Shown in pieces: positions 1-9,900 of a stretch of DNA of 64,000 nucleotides (positions are counted from its first letter, which is position 1; the number at the start of each line of letters is the position of its first letter). Source of the DNA: Aureispira sp. CCB-E (GTDB lineage Bacteria; Bacteroidota; Bacteroidia; Chitinophagales; Saprospiraceae). The notes below the pieces were generated by a model. It saw only the letters and a program-made list of their open reading frames with translations, was not told the DNA's origin and did not search any database. The translations under genes were made by a program, and so were the position numbers. Location: assembly GCF_031326345.1 (NCBI RefSeq), contig NZ_CP133671.1, positions 4,464,001 to 4,528,000 of the forward strand. The letters are read 5' to 3'.

Positions 1-148
1 CTAAGACCTCTTCGTGCTGTTGTTCTTGGTGTTTCGCTTGTTCTTGAACGATTCCAATTACCAACATCGCCATACTAAAAATCAGTCCAGACAAAACCAT
101 TACAGCAATCAATTCAACCATTGTAAACGCTGCCAATTTAGTTCTCAT
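1..148 (-). CDS. Pseudopilin, N-terminal part only (cut by window edge)
   Basis: The minus strand from an ATG at 148 stays open to base 1, giving 49 residues that begin MRTKLAAFTMVELIAVMVL. This is a class III (prepilin) signal: a short basic leader, Ala7 before the expected cut, Phe8 as residue +1, Glu12 at position +5 and a hydrophobic helix to about residue 32. The mature protein would be processed by the prepilin peptidase encoded at 11987-12493 and join a pilus or pseudopilus. The start overlaps the stop of the preceding pseudopilin gene by 11 bases, so the two are probably translationally coupled. The C-terminal globular domain lies outside the window, so the exact pseudopilin class (H, I, J or K) cannot be judged. 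Confidence 0.85.
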   Translation of the reverse strand, partial: MRTKLAAFTMVELIAVMVLSGLIFSMAMLVIGIVQEQAKHQEQQHEEVL

Positions 149-500
149 AAGCCACTCGAATTAAATGTTCTTGAACAGCAATTAACTTTTCATCAGGGCT
201 ATATGCTTCCAAAGAAACTTGGTAAACATTATTTTGTTTCAGAATACCTTCATAAGCTTTGTAAGGCAATACTTTTTTTTGAATTGTCAAGCCATCTTGA
301 TGCAACGTTTCATCTATAAAACGACGCTCTTTTTGAGTCGTTTCAAAAACGATAGCTAAGGCATTTTTTGCTTTTGTTTTTAATGGAAATGCATCTCCCT
401 CCAACACGGTTAAGTAAATTGTCATTCCAGCTGTAAAGCTAATCATGATAATTACCATTGCCATCATAGATTCTACAATTGTAAAGGCTTGCAACTTCAT
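138..500 (-). CDS. Pseudopilin (type II secretion / type IV pilus minor pilin)
   Basis: This 120-residue protein has a prepilin leader: MKLQ, then Ala5-Phe6 as the likely cut site and Glu10 at +5, followed by a hydrophobic helix to about residue 32. The globular part (33-120) is short and unrecognised. It probably sits in the inner membrane until it is built into a pseudopilus. The gene starts exactly where the 414-residue gene ends and overlaps the next pseudopilin gene by 11 bases, so it is the fourth gene of a tight operon behind the secretin. Its size fits a minor pseudopilin of the GspI class, but that assignment is inference. Confidence 0.82.
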   Translation of the reverse strand: MKLQAFTIVESMMAMVIIMISFTAGMTIYLTVLEGDAFPLKTKAKNALAIVFETTQKERRFIDETLHQDGLTIQKKVLPYKAYEGILKQNNVYQVSLEAYSPDEKLIAVQEHLIRVAYEN

Positions 501-1745
501 TTATAAATATTTTAAAATGTGTTTGTCCTCCTGTTCTCCCAACACACTAGGTGTCAAGTAATACGTCGGCAACAAGGTTCGGTCTATAACAGCATCCAAC
601 AAATAATTTTCATAAACACCTGCTGGCGTTTTTAATAAAAACTCATCACAAAAAACACTACCATAAACGGTTCCTTTATGTTGTAATACTCCATTTACCC
701 ACACTTGCCCTGTTATGGTTGTCATTGGCGCTATGGTTACCTTAGATTTATAACTATTATATTGAAAACTAGGCACCAATATAGTCCCAAACATTTCTAC
801 TCCTTCTTCGACAATTAACTCAGGTGAAAACGTTGTTTTATTAGAATAAGGCAGCAAACTTAATACAGATGGAACATCTAAAAACACACCTGTTTCCACC
901 AACAAACTATCCCAAGCAAAGGCTTGTAAGGAGCCTTGAAATCCCGATTGAATTCTAATTTCTGGTGCCAACAAGATAACATCTTCTAAAATTGAATGCG
1001 GACTAACATCTATCCTGTTATTAGCAATTACCATTACATTGCCTTTTAAAGTCAAATTTTGTGTATCGAAGTTATCGCCTCCCAAAATTAAAGTGGACTG
1101 ATTAAACGCCTGAACAACAGAGTCTGCTTCTAGATTTATCGTGGCATTTTTGTATTTTAATGCTTCTAGGTCTTCAAAACGCTCTTTCAAAACCGCCATA
1201 TCTGTAGGGCGTACAATTTCCTTTTTTCCATAAATTAACTTCTCTCCAGTATAGGGTTTGCCTTGTACGACATGAAAATACCCCCGCTCCACTCCTTCCG
1301 TTGGCAAAAAGGCTTTTCCGACAATTCTAGTATTACCACAAACATACAAAGGCGCTGTTCCTTCAGAAAGGCTTAAAGCATAATTTGGTGTTGTTTTGCC
1401 TAACAAAAAAGTAGTGACAACACTATCTTCATACATTCCTGCTCCCGACCAACTTTTAACCATCCCCACATCCAATAATCCCCAAGCTTTTTGCTCCAAA
1501 CGCACGCTATCTCTATGTTGCTGAAATAAATCCAATGTCATAGCGGGAATTAATGGCGCACTTGTTCCCAATAATAACTCTACTCCCGACTGACAATTAT
1601 CCATCAATCGTTCTTGATTCTGATAATACCCCAACAACAAATGTTGATGATAACTACTCAACAAAATAGCAGCACTAAGCATTGCCACAAAAACAGAGAC
1701 AATCACCGCATAAAAAAGAGCTCGTGCGGGCAATTGACTATTCAT
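501..1745 (-). CDS. Pilin-operon membrane-anchored protein with repetitive beta-rich ectodomain
   Basis: This 414-residue protein has one N-terminal membrane helix (about residues 10-31) after a short leader, and no clear prepilin cleavage motif. The arrangement resembles PilX/GspK-type pilus proteins, which start with a poorly charged helix and a segment rich in Gln, Glu and Cys. Residues about 195-340 have alternating hydrophobic positions and Asn/Gly turns, suggesting a stacked beta or bactofilin-like fold. The gene overlaps the GspL/PilN-like gene by 8 bases and abuts the pseudopilin gene, so it belongs to the same machine. The family is not recognised with confidence. A role as a GspK-like tip component or a non-pilin assembly factor is a guess from position. 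Confidence 0.6.
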   Translation of the reverse strand: MNSQLPARALFYAVIVSVFVAMLSAAILLSSYHQHLLLGYYQNQERLMDNCQSGVELLLGTSAPLIPAMTLDLFQQHRDSVRLEQKAWGLLDVGMVKSWSGAGMYEDSVVTTFLLGKTTPNYALSLSEGTAPLYVCGNTRIVGKAFLPTEGVERGYFHVVQGKPYTGEKLIYGKKEIVRPTDMAVLKERFEDLEALKYKNATINLEADSVVQAFNQSTLILGGDNFDTQNLTLKGNVMVIANNRIDVSPHSILEDVILLAPEIRIQSGFQGSLQAFAWDSLLVETGVFLDVPSVLSLLPYSNKTTFSPELIVEEGVEMFGTILVPSFQYNSYKSKVTIAPMTTITGQVWVNGVLQHKGTVYGSVFCDEFLLKTPAGVYENYLLDAVIDRTLLPTYYLTPSVLGEQEDKHILKYL

Positions 1746-2961
1746 ACTTTAATGTTATTTTCAACTTAAAGATTCCATACCCATTTTTATTATTCTGATA
1801 ACTTAAATTGTGAATAGAGGCGACCCAATCTAATTCCTCCAGAGAACGCTTCCAATTGTTGTAAAACACACTTGCTTGGCACTGACCTTCTACTATAATG
1901 GTTTGATTATTATATCGAGGCAATACTTCCTCTGTCTGATAACCTTCTTCTTTTATTTCAGGAAATAAAATCAACTTACTCAACTGCAATGTACTTGGCA
2001 GAGTTGCCGCCAACTGGTCGGCATAGTAAGAAGACTTAGACTGCCCTAAGTTCAATTGATCGCCCAACAAAGCGCGTTTATCGTTGTACTTTTTTTCCAA
2101 ACTATCGCGCTGATTCAACAAACTTTGCTGCTGGCTTACTTCCATTTTTAAGCCTTGCTGTTGCGCATTGTAATGCTCAAACAATAAGTAATTAACTAAC
2201 AAAGTTGTAAAGAAAAAACCTAAGGCAAGTAATGCTGTGTAATGAAAGAGTTTTTTGTAATAAAAATCGACTTGCTGTTGTTGAACAAAATCTGCCTTTA
2301 TGCCCTCTGCATTAGGTTGTGTCAATGCTATAAATGACATCGCTAATGCCAATAACAACGACTCTGAAACTCTATCATCTCCAACCGAAAACAATTCTTG
2401 GGCAGCAGCACTATTTTTCTCTAAGTTTATTATCTGTTGCCCTTCTATAATTAATGCTTGTTCTCCTACTTGAATGCGTTGGGTATAACTGGACAAAATA
2501 GGTAAGATTTCTTCTATCCAAAACGGTCCTACAAATACATTCACCACCCAAAGTCCAGCAGCTTCAAATTCCTTTAATAGCTTCTGTACACTATCTCTTC
2601 GAATGACACTTACCAAAGCTCTTTGATCCTGCTCTATTTGTTGCCAGTAAAAATCCGCTTCTTTGGCAGAAGGAAAAACTGCTTTTAGCGCCTCTTCTTT
2701 AGAGTTAGGAATATAATTCAATATTCGATTTAAAATTCCCTTGATGTTGATTGCTAAAAAAATAGGAATTGCATCATCGTTTAGTATTTCTTTTAGATCA
2801 ACAAGTGAAGCAATCTGTTCTTTTTGCAGGACAATTTTAGCACTATTCTTTTCTTTTTTTAGAATGCACAAATGATAATATAGTTCTCCCTCCTTTTGCA
2901 AACATTCTATTCCTGCAAAAGCTTCTCGACTATAAATCAGCTCTTTGATTTTGGGTTGCAT
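1738..2961 (-). CDS. GspL/PilN-like inner-membrane platform protein
   Basis: The likely start is the ATG at 2961 (407 residues), one base after the secretin stop. A longer reading from a TTG at 2973 would overlap the secretin gene. Residues 1 to about 225 form a soluble cytoplasmic part, one membrane helix lies at about 240-261, a Gln-rich coiled coil follows to about 300, and the rest is periplasmic. That layout and length match GspL or a fused PilM-PilN protein, which link the cytoplasmic ATPase to the pilus platform and secretin. The evidence is topology, size and operon position rather than a motif. Its place between secretin and pseudopilins strongly favours this role. Confidence 0.65.
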   Translation of the reverse strand: MQPKIKELIYSREAFAGIECLQKEGELYYHLCILKKEKNSAKIVLQKEQIASLVDLKEILNDDAIPIFLAINIKGILNRILNYIPNSKEEALKAVFPSAKEADFYWQQIEQDQRALVSVIRRDSVQKLLKEFEAAGLWVVNVFVGPFWIEEILPILSSYTQRIQVGEQALIIEGQQIINLEKNSAAAQELFSVGDDRVSESLLLALAMSFIALTQPNAEGIKADFVQQQQVDFYYKKLFHYTALLALGFFFTTLLVNYLLFEHYNAQQQGLKMEVSQQQSLLNQRDSLEKKYNDKRALLGDQLNLGQSKSSYYADQLAATLPSTLQLSKLILFPEIKEEGYQTEEVLPRYNNQTIIVEGQCQASVFYNNWKRSLEELDWVASIHNLSYQNNKNGYGIFKLKITLKYE

Positions 2962-2962
2962 A

Positions 2963-4969
2963 CTAATAAACAATAGTTGGCTTAATAAAGATAATCAATT
3001 CACTATTACTTTTCCTGTTCTTTCGATTTCCAAACCAATTTAACACTGGAACTCTAGCCAAGCCTGGCAGACCTTGTCCTGTTTTGCTTTTTTCTTTGGT
3101 TTCTAAACCTCCCAAAGCAATCATATCTCCATTTTTGACGCGAATTTGAGAATCAAATTTTCGAGTAACTTGTGCCGGTGGAGCATTTAGTTGTAATTCT
3201 CCCAAAAAGTCGGATTGTTGCACGTCAATTTCCAAAGTAATTTGTTCATCTCCTGACACATACGGTGTTACGTTAATTGTAAAATCTGCTTGTACAGATT
3301 TATAATTGGCATCTTGCTGTGTCACAGCTCCTTGTACCCCTTGCACCGTAGTTCTTGTCTCTAGATAATACCGTGTTTCTCCAATATTAAAATTTGCCTC
3401 ATGACTATTTAAAGTGGAAAGCTGTGGTCTAGAATGCGTTTTTACCAATCCAACATCTTCCATCGCTTGAATAGATAAATAAAAGTTTGGCAGTACGTTT
3501 CCTAGATTCACAATTCCTTGTCCTGCTAACATATTTAGCAACTTATTGACAGAACTAGCCCCCAACTGAAAATCAAACCCAGGAGATAGTCCAATGCGTT
3601 CTTTTTCGACAGGTTTCTCACCAATTCCCATTTGAAGCCCTGTTTCCGTCAGTCGAGTTCGTTGCACATCCATAATTATCAACTCAATCATCACCACAGG
3701 CACCAATTTGTCAATTCCTCTCAAAAAGTCCTCTACTTCTCGAATATTAGGTGCCGAGCCACTTAGAATAATTGCATTCAACTCCAAGAAAGGATACATG
3801 GCAATTTTATCTTGTAATTCTTTGGGAATTAGCTTCTCGATTTCCTTGGCAGAACGATATTGCAACTGAATGGTTTTGGTTTGGCGCAAGCCTTCCATTT
3901 CTCTATCTCCAATCAAATAAATATCATTGTCTATTTTGTAGGTCAGATTTGTTCCTTTGAGAATGTAGTTTAAAAATTCTTCGTAAGTAACGTTTTCTAA
4001 TTTTAGGCTAATCCCATTAGAACCTACATTGCCATTATTGGTATTTCGGTTTCGATTGTATTTATTAATTTGAGCAGGATTGTTTGTTGCGCCAGAAGTT
4101 GCAATCGTTCCCTGTGCATCAAATAAGAAATAGTCTTTCCCCATTTCAATTGACACCCCTTTTATAATTTGTACAAAAGGAACATTAATTGCCTGAATAT
4201 CCATTCGATACTCCTCATTAATAGAATCCAGTTTCACAGTTAACGCCAAATTTTCTATGGCTTCATAATCGACCCCTCCGCCAATAATAAGGTTCTTTTT
4301 CTTTTTCGTTTCTTCAATTTCTTCTGGTGGAACTTCTGTATTTGTTCTTAAAAAGAAAGCGCCTTCGGGGGTCTCTGTTAGATACAAGCCGTTACTTTTG
4401 GCTAGAAATTTTAGAGCATTTCCAACAGGCTGTTTGTCTACAAAACCATTTACCTTTTGATTTTGTGCTTGCGGACTTATAATAACATTTTGACCGCTTT
4501 GCTGCGTAATTTTTCTTGCTACATTGGCTAAGGTATCGTTCTTTAAATCCAAACTTAGCGTAGAATTGTATTTATTATAATAAACGCCTATTTCTTTTAG
4601 TGTAGGAGGTTTGGGAGGCACTTGATAGGGAACAACAGAAATAATAGAACCTGTAAATTTTAAATCTAAATTGTACTGCCGACAAAGGTAAATTAAGATA
4701 TCCTTGACTTTTACTTTGGTAAAATTGCTAATAACATTCTGATTAATATTTGGATCAATTGTAATGTTAACTTTAGTTTGTTGGGCTATAGAGGTAATAA
4801 TTTCTTGGACAGAGCCTAAAGCAGCAATATCAATCTTTCGATTTAAATTTTTGTGGTCGGTCGAAAAATTCTCCAAGGCATCGGTCAAGTTATCAATTCT
4901 ATCAAATTGAGCATGACAGGTTCCCATTACTAATAAAAGAAGAACAACTCCCCAATATCGTAATCTCAT
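2963..4969 (-). CDS. Secretin, GspD/PilQ family outer-membrane channel
   Basis: The ATG at 4969 gives 668 residues with an ideal signal peptide (MRLRYW, a Leu/Val core, cleavage near CHAQ). A longer TTG reading from 4993 would put charged residues in front of it. After the signal come two short N-domains of the STN/secretin-N type (about 45-115 and 140-210), a long middle region with an Asn-rich linker, and the C-terminal secretin beta domain. The end carries the family signature GLPGLARVPVLNWFG followed by SELIIFIKP. Secretins form the multimeric outer-membrane ring through which pseudopili, pili or substrates pass. This is the first gene of an operon running through the GspL/PilN-like protein to the pseudopilins. 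No pilotin gene was identified. Confidence 0.93.
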   Translation of the reverse strand: MRLRYWGVVLLLLVMGTCHAQFDRIDNLTDALENFSTDHKNLNRKIDIAALGSVQEIITSIAQQTKVNITIDPNINQNVISNFTKVKVKDILIYLCRQYNLDLKFTGSIISVVPYQVPPKPPTLKEIGVYYNKYNSTLSLDLKNDTLANVARKITQQSGQNVIISPQAQNQKVNGFVDKQPVGNALKFLAKSNGLYLTETPEGAFFLRTNTEVPPEEIEETKKKKNLIIGGGVDYEAIENLALTVKLDSINEEYRMDIQAINVPFVQIIKGVSIEMGKDYFLFDAQGTIATSGATNNPAQINKYNRNRNTNNGNVGSNGISLKLENVTYEEFLNYILKGTNLTYKIDNDIYLIGDREMEGLRQTKTIQLQYRSAKEIEKLIPKELQDKIAMYPFLELNAIILSGSAPNIREVEDFLRGIDKLVPVVMIELIIMDVQRTRLTETGLQMGIGEKPVEKERIGLSPGFDFQLGASSVNKLLNMLAGQGIVNLGNVLPNFYLSIQAMEDVGLVKTHSRPQLSTLNSHEANFNIGETRYYLETRTTVQGVQGAVTQQDANYKSVQADFTINVTPYVSGDEQITLEIDVQQSDFLGELQLNAPPAQVTRKFDSQIRVKNGDMIALGGLETKEKSKTGQGLPGLARVPVLNWFGNRKNRKSNSELIIFIKPTIVY

Positions 4970-5135
4970 GTTTTTTATATTTGGTTTAGGCAATTAGATC
5001 CCAAAAATAGGATATTTTTTCCCAATATAAGTTAAGTCTTTCTTAAAATTCAACATATAAATATTACATATACTTTTATACCTACCCTGCTATACAAATA
5101 TAATTTTTTTAGGCAGCTTTTTGGAGATGCCTAGA

Positions 5136-5189
5136 TTAATCCAATACCGTCTCCTTTAGTATTCCCATTTGGTCAATTTCCCACACCTT
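5136..5189 (-). pseudogene. 3'-end remnant of a GspG-like pilin gene
   Basis: Read on the minus strand, this stretch encodes KVWEIDQMGILKETVLD and a stop. The intact pilin at 12493-12891 ends NVWEVDKTGTLKETVLD and a stop, so 12 of 17 residues are identical and the stop is at the same place. The DNA also aligns without gaps over about 55 bases at roughly 70 percent identity. The reading frame continues upstream to about 5262 but no longer resembles a pilin, and no prepilin leader is present. The rest of the 4970-5429 intergenic stretch shows nothing else I recognise. The simplest reading is a decayed duplicate pilin gene in front of the secretin operon. Confidence 0.75.
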
Positions 5190-5429
5190 AGGCTTGGTAT
5201 ATACTTCGTTAATAGCATAGATTTTGAGTGTTCTAATAAATATTAATAAAAGCCTTATATTGAAGAATTAGTTTGTTGACTTTTTACTTTTTTAGCAAAA
5301 AGGGACTGACAAACATCTTAAGATGATTAAGTAAGATTCAATACAAAGCGTCATTTGTACCAATAGATTTCATTGCCATTTAGAGTATAAAACCAAGGCA
5401 CTAAAGAGCAACTAATTAAAAGTCAAAAA

Positions 5430-6908
5430 ATGAGAAAACCATCAGCCAAATTACACCAACTAGTTAATAGTTTAAATAAAGAGGAAAAGAAAAGAGTGAG
5501 CATCCGTATTCAAGAATTAGGAAAAAAAGGAGTCAAGCATTTACGTCTTTTTAAAATGCTTACCAAGCAAGAAGTTTATAATGAAAATGCGCTAAAAAAA
5601 ATATTTAGAGGCAGTGCGCTAAGTTTAGAAAAAAAGCGATTGTATCAACTAGTCATGGAAGCACTTAGTCAATTTCATCAAAATTCTACGATAGAACACG
5701 AATTGTTAGCTGGCTTACAACAATTTCATATTTTATATCAGAAAGAGTTATACGAACAGGCAAAAACCAAAATTCATCAATTAAGACAATTTGCCCAAAA
5801 ACACGAGGCATTTCACTACATTCAACTTATCAATCAGCAACTTATCCAATTAGAAAATAAGGTTTCATTTTTTTCGTGCCACACCGATCAATCTTTTCAA
5901 AATTTTGTAGATAATATGTTGCTAGAAAAAGAACAGGCTGCTTGTGCCACTCATTACAGCATTCTAAAAACTCAAATACATTATCTATTCAAAAAGAAAA
6001 AGCTGTCTCCTGACTATATCCATCAAATGGAACAACTCCTGCAACATGACTTGTTAACCTCTTTTAATCAAGCTAACAGCATTACTTCTCATTTGCATTT
6101 TTTACAAATTCATTCTACTTATAGTTTCTTAAAAACAGACTATCCTCAGAGTTTACAATATTCCATTCAAGCACTTGAGCTATTTGAAAAACACTTTAAA
6201 ACAATCCGAACTGCCGAGGAGTATATGGATTATTTACAAAATGCTTGTACCGCTGCTCAATACAACAAAGATCATAAACTGGTTGCTGAATTATTTGAAA
6301 AAATAGACCAAAACAACTTGACCATACAAGCCGAAAGAGATAGGTATGAATTAAGAACTATTGAAATGAAAGCCAATTGGTATATTGGCATTCAAGATAT
6401 TGATAGTGGATTGCAACTGATCAATCAAAATACTGCTTGGTTGGAGCATTCTAAATTAGACGCTTGTGCTGTTTATTACTGTTTTGTTATCCTTTCGTTG
6501 ATGATTAAGAACTACGACCATGCATTGACTTTTTTGGATGTGGTTTTGAAGAAAGATAATAAAAAGAAAAAGCTAACCGCCCCTGCTCTTCTACTCAAAC
6601 TCTGCATTTATTTTGATACACAAGAGTTCTCATTACTAGAGAGCCACGTTCGTTCTATTCAACGAAAGTTTAACTTAGATAAGAAAAATCATCAAGTAGA
6701 ACTTATCGTTGTCAATGGATTTAGACAGTTACTACAAGCCAAACCCTCCGAGATTTTGCTTATTCTAAAAAAACTACATCAACAATTATCTGATTTTCAA
6801 ACCAATGCTACCCATACAGAACAAAGAACAATTCAAATGTCTTGGATTTTAACTTGGATCAAACACAAAATAAACCAAACACCCCATTCTAAAGCTAAGA
6901 ATTGGTAA
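5430..6908 (+). CDS. Helical-repeat protein of unknown function (492 aa)
   Basis: This soluble 492-residue protein has no signal peptide and is almost entirely helical. The first 85 residues are Lys/Arg-rich (KLHQLVNSLNKEEKKRVSI and a following conserved-looking block), and the rest looks like degenerate TPR-type helical hairpins. I recall proteins of this shape (about 500 residues, N-terminal SLNKEEKR-like block) as common and uncharacterised in Bacteroidota. It stands alone on the plus strand between two minus-strand blocks of the pilus/secretion locus and converges on the beta-helix gene. A scaffold or regulatory role is possible, but no function can be assigned from the sequence. Confidence 0.8.
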   Translation: MRKPSAKLHQLVNSLNKEEKKRVSIRIQELGKKGVKHLRLFKMLTKQEVYNENALKKIFRGSALSLEKKRLYQLVMEALSQFHQNSTIEHELLAGLQQFHILYQKELYEQAKTKIHQLRQFAQKHEAFHYIQLINQQLIQLENKVSFFSCHTDQSFQNFVDNMLLEKEQAACATHYSILKTQIHYLFKKKKLSPDYIHQMEQLLQHDLLTSFNQANSITSHLHFLQIHSTYSFLKTDYPQSLQYSIQALELFEKHFKTIRTAEEYMDYLQNACTAAQYNKDHKLVAELFEKIDQNNLTIQAERDRYELRTIEMKANWYIGIQDIDSGLQLINQNTAWLEHSKLDACAVYYCFVILSLMIKNYDHALTFLDVVLKKDNKKKKLTAPALLLKLCIYFDTQEFSLLESHVRSIQRKFNLDKKNHQVELIVVNGFRQLLQAKPSEILLILKKLHQQLSDFQTNATHTEQRTIQMSWILTWIKHKINQTPHSKAKNW

Positions 6909-6930
6909 ACACCTTGATTTACAAAAAAAA

Positions 6931-6967
6931 TAGAAGCTGCCTTAAATTGACAACTTCTACCCTCTTT
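6931..6967. terminator. Bidirectional intrinsic terminator between convergent genes
   Basis: TAGAAGCTG at 6931-6939 pairs with CAACTTCTA at 6951-6959 with one mismatch. An A-run precedes the stem and a C/T-run follows it, so it can serve the plus-strand helical gene ending at 6908 and the minus-strand beta-helix gene ending at 6969. The minus-strand U-tract is the stronger one. Confidence 0.65.
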
Positions 6968-6968
6968 T

Positions 6969-9900
6969 TTAATTGTACAAACTCAACAACCAAGTTCTTG
7001 GAGCCACTTTAATTAATTTTCCACTTCTACTACTAGTGGATAAGGTCATCCCATTTCCAGAATTCAAGATCGTAATGCCTGTTCCAGCTGCGACAGTAAC
7101 GCTGCCAACTCCTGAATTATAGAGTTCGATGCTAGTGCCAATCGTGGCATAATCATCTACATTGGTTGTCATTGACCAAGTGTCATTGCCTCCTCCTGTA
7201 TAATTTCTACTTTTGTTTAAATCAGTTACGGCAAAATCTTGGCTTGCAGCATAATTGACAATAGTTGTAGGAATGGTTGTTGTTTGAATAACATCAATTC
7301 CTGGTCGAGGTATAAATGTTACATTTTCAAAAATACAATCGGTGAAAGTAATGGCTCCTAGAGTAGCTGGAAAAGTAGATAAATCAATTACTCTAGGACT
7401 AGCGGATTTAAAGGTCGTTCGGTTAAATTCTGTTGTTCCCAATTGTTCTAAACGCATCCATTTACCATAAGTTCCTACTTGAGTAGAGGGTACTTGTAAA
7501 TCAAAAACAGCATCGTTAAAAACTAGATCTACATTTCTTTTACTTATTCGCAAGATATAAGCCGAACTACTTGTCCAATCGAACTCTCCTTCAGGAATAG
7601 TTACTTTTAGGTTGTTAAACGTATGTACAGGGCGTTTTGCTGTTAACGTTGTTTTATAATCATCGTAATCCAACTGTAAACGACCATCAACAGTTAAATC
7701 ATTAAAAACACGATCTTTAGGCAAACCATACTTTAAAACCATGCTAGATTCTGAATAAACATTATAATAATCCGTTACTGGCCAATAGACAGCTGTCAAC
7801 GAATAGTCTCGTACTGATCGCTCTATCCGAGCACCACTAACACTTACATTTTTAAGATAGCCGCCAAAATCATGTTTTATTTTAGGGTTATTGCTAAATA
7901 ACTTATTGCCATTCTGTCCCAAAACAATAGGTTCAAAAGACGTTGATTGATCTACTAAGTACGTCAATCTAGTTTTTTTGTTAAACTCGATGGTTACGTT
8001 TTCCATAATCAACCCCATATTAACATCTCTAATCAAATACCCCTTCCAAGTCTTATCGTATGTAAATGTAGCATCCTTAAGTTTAGAATAATCTCTATCT
8101 GCTTGAGGATAATTAATATTGGCAATTTGAACATTATGAAAGCGGTTGTCAACCACTTCTGAACCATTAGCAGTTATTTGCAAACTTCCACCAATCATTG
8201 TATTATTGGTAAAAAAGGAACTCCTTCCAAGATCTATGGCAGCATTATAAAATAAGTTGTTAATTGTTCTGTCATTTCTTGCTTTATCTGCGCTTAATGA
8301 ATTTGTATAACCATCATTTCTTCTTTGTCTACTTGGTGCCGTTGTCCCCAAAAAATAACAGTGATCAACAACAATTCCATCTGTACCTACCCAATTTAAA
8401 TATCCTGTATAACCATCTTTAAACAACACATTTCTAAAAGTCTGATTTTGGACACCACGACGCATATCTTCTGTATTCGAAGCATAGGCTGGTAATACAT
8501 TTCCCACATCCGTAATACTTCCTCCATCCATCAAAAAATTAGTAGGCATATTACTTAGTCCATGAGCACCACCAGCGTTAAAATGAACATTTTGCAGCGT
8601 CAAACCTATTGGATTTAGATTAGCCCTAATTTGCGCGTTAACAAGTGTAGCATCTATTACTTTCTCAAACTTTACTCTGATAAACTTAACATCGTCTTCG
8701 TACTCATAAGTATGATAAAATACCTGCTCTTGGCTTTTCCGTAAAAACATACCATTTTCATCGTAATAATACGCCCAGTATCTTGGTGTTGTCAAACCTG
8801 ACCATCCAGCGTATCCAAGTCCAGAAAATTGATAATGCCTTCTTCCTCTTCGATCATTTCTCGCAATTCGAGTTGTTTCAAACTGTGACTTGCTTATATC
8901 TATTAAATCAATATTATATGTATAATTTCCATTTCCAGGAAGTGGTACACCAGTTATACCATTAATGTCTCCATTTGTTACATTTGATGCTCGTTGATGC
9001 ACATTAATCGTGCTATCTCCTTTTATATAATTAGTAAACTGCAAGTCACCAGAGCTAGACATTAATGTTCCTTCTGTATTGCTTATAGAACAATCTTTTA
9101 TCAATCCATTATAAGCTGCCGTTCGAATAAAAACAACTATATTAAAATCATCTCCTGTATTAGCAGCTGTAAGACCAGAATAATTATGCATTTTTTTATC
9201 TTGTTCCAAGTCAATGGAAATCGTATAATTATGAGTATTTCCGATTGTCAACAACCTAGATTTTCTCAAATTATGAGGAATAGCTCGTATCACACCAGCT
9301 CCCATGAGCGTATGCTTATCGGTACCATCTCCCATGTACCAACCAACAACAGAGGTAGTTAATCGAAGATTATTGACATACTCTCGAACACTGGTAAAAT
9401 AAAGTCCCTCTGTAAAAATCAGCGTATTTCCTGAAGTCTGATTTTTGACAAAAAACAAATTCTTTCCTGCTTGAAAGTTATCCGTTCCAGTCCAGACCTC
9501 TGTATTACTAACTGTTCTAGTGGCAGGTTTATCAAGAACAACAGTGGTGGTATTAACAACCGATTTTATCTTAGTTTGCAAAGAATTTTGACTTATTTGA
9601 GGATTGGAAGCCACAAAGCCTGCATCTGCCCCATAAACTGCTACAAATTTTCCAACATCAGCAGCGGAAAAAACCCCATCGGTCACCACCAAAGTAGCAC
9701 TTCCTGCGCTGATGCTTCCTGTTGTATATTCTACTCCGTCATTTTTCAAACCCAAATTTTTGGCATATAGTGTTGCCCCTGCATTCCAAGTTCCTTTCAA
9801 TTCACCGTTAGAACTCTCTACAATTAATTGATCTTCTAGTCCATAAATAGATGTATTTACCCCTGTTAAGGTAAATGAATCAATATCTAAATAGCCTCCA

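Noticed and set aside
2962-2973. TTG at 2973 as the start of the GspL/PilN-like gene
   Set aside because: It overlaps the secretin stop, whereas an ATG at 2961 directly follows it. The same reasoning moves the secretin start from TTG 4993 to ATG 4969.
3772-3960. Plus-strand open frame of 62 codons inside the secretin gene
   Set aside because: It lies wholly on the opposite strand of a clear secretin coding region, has no recognisable motif and no start context; it is a shadow frame.
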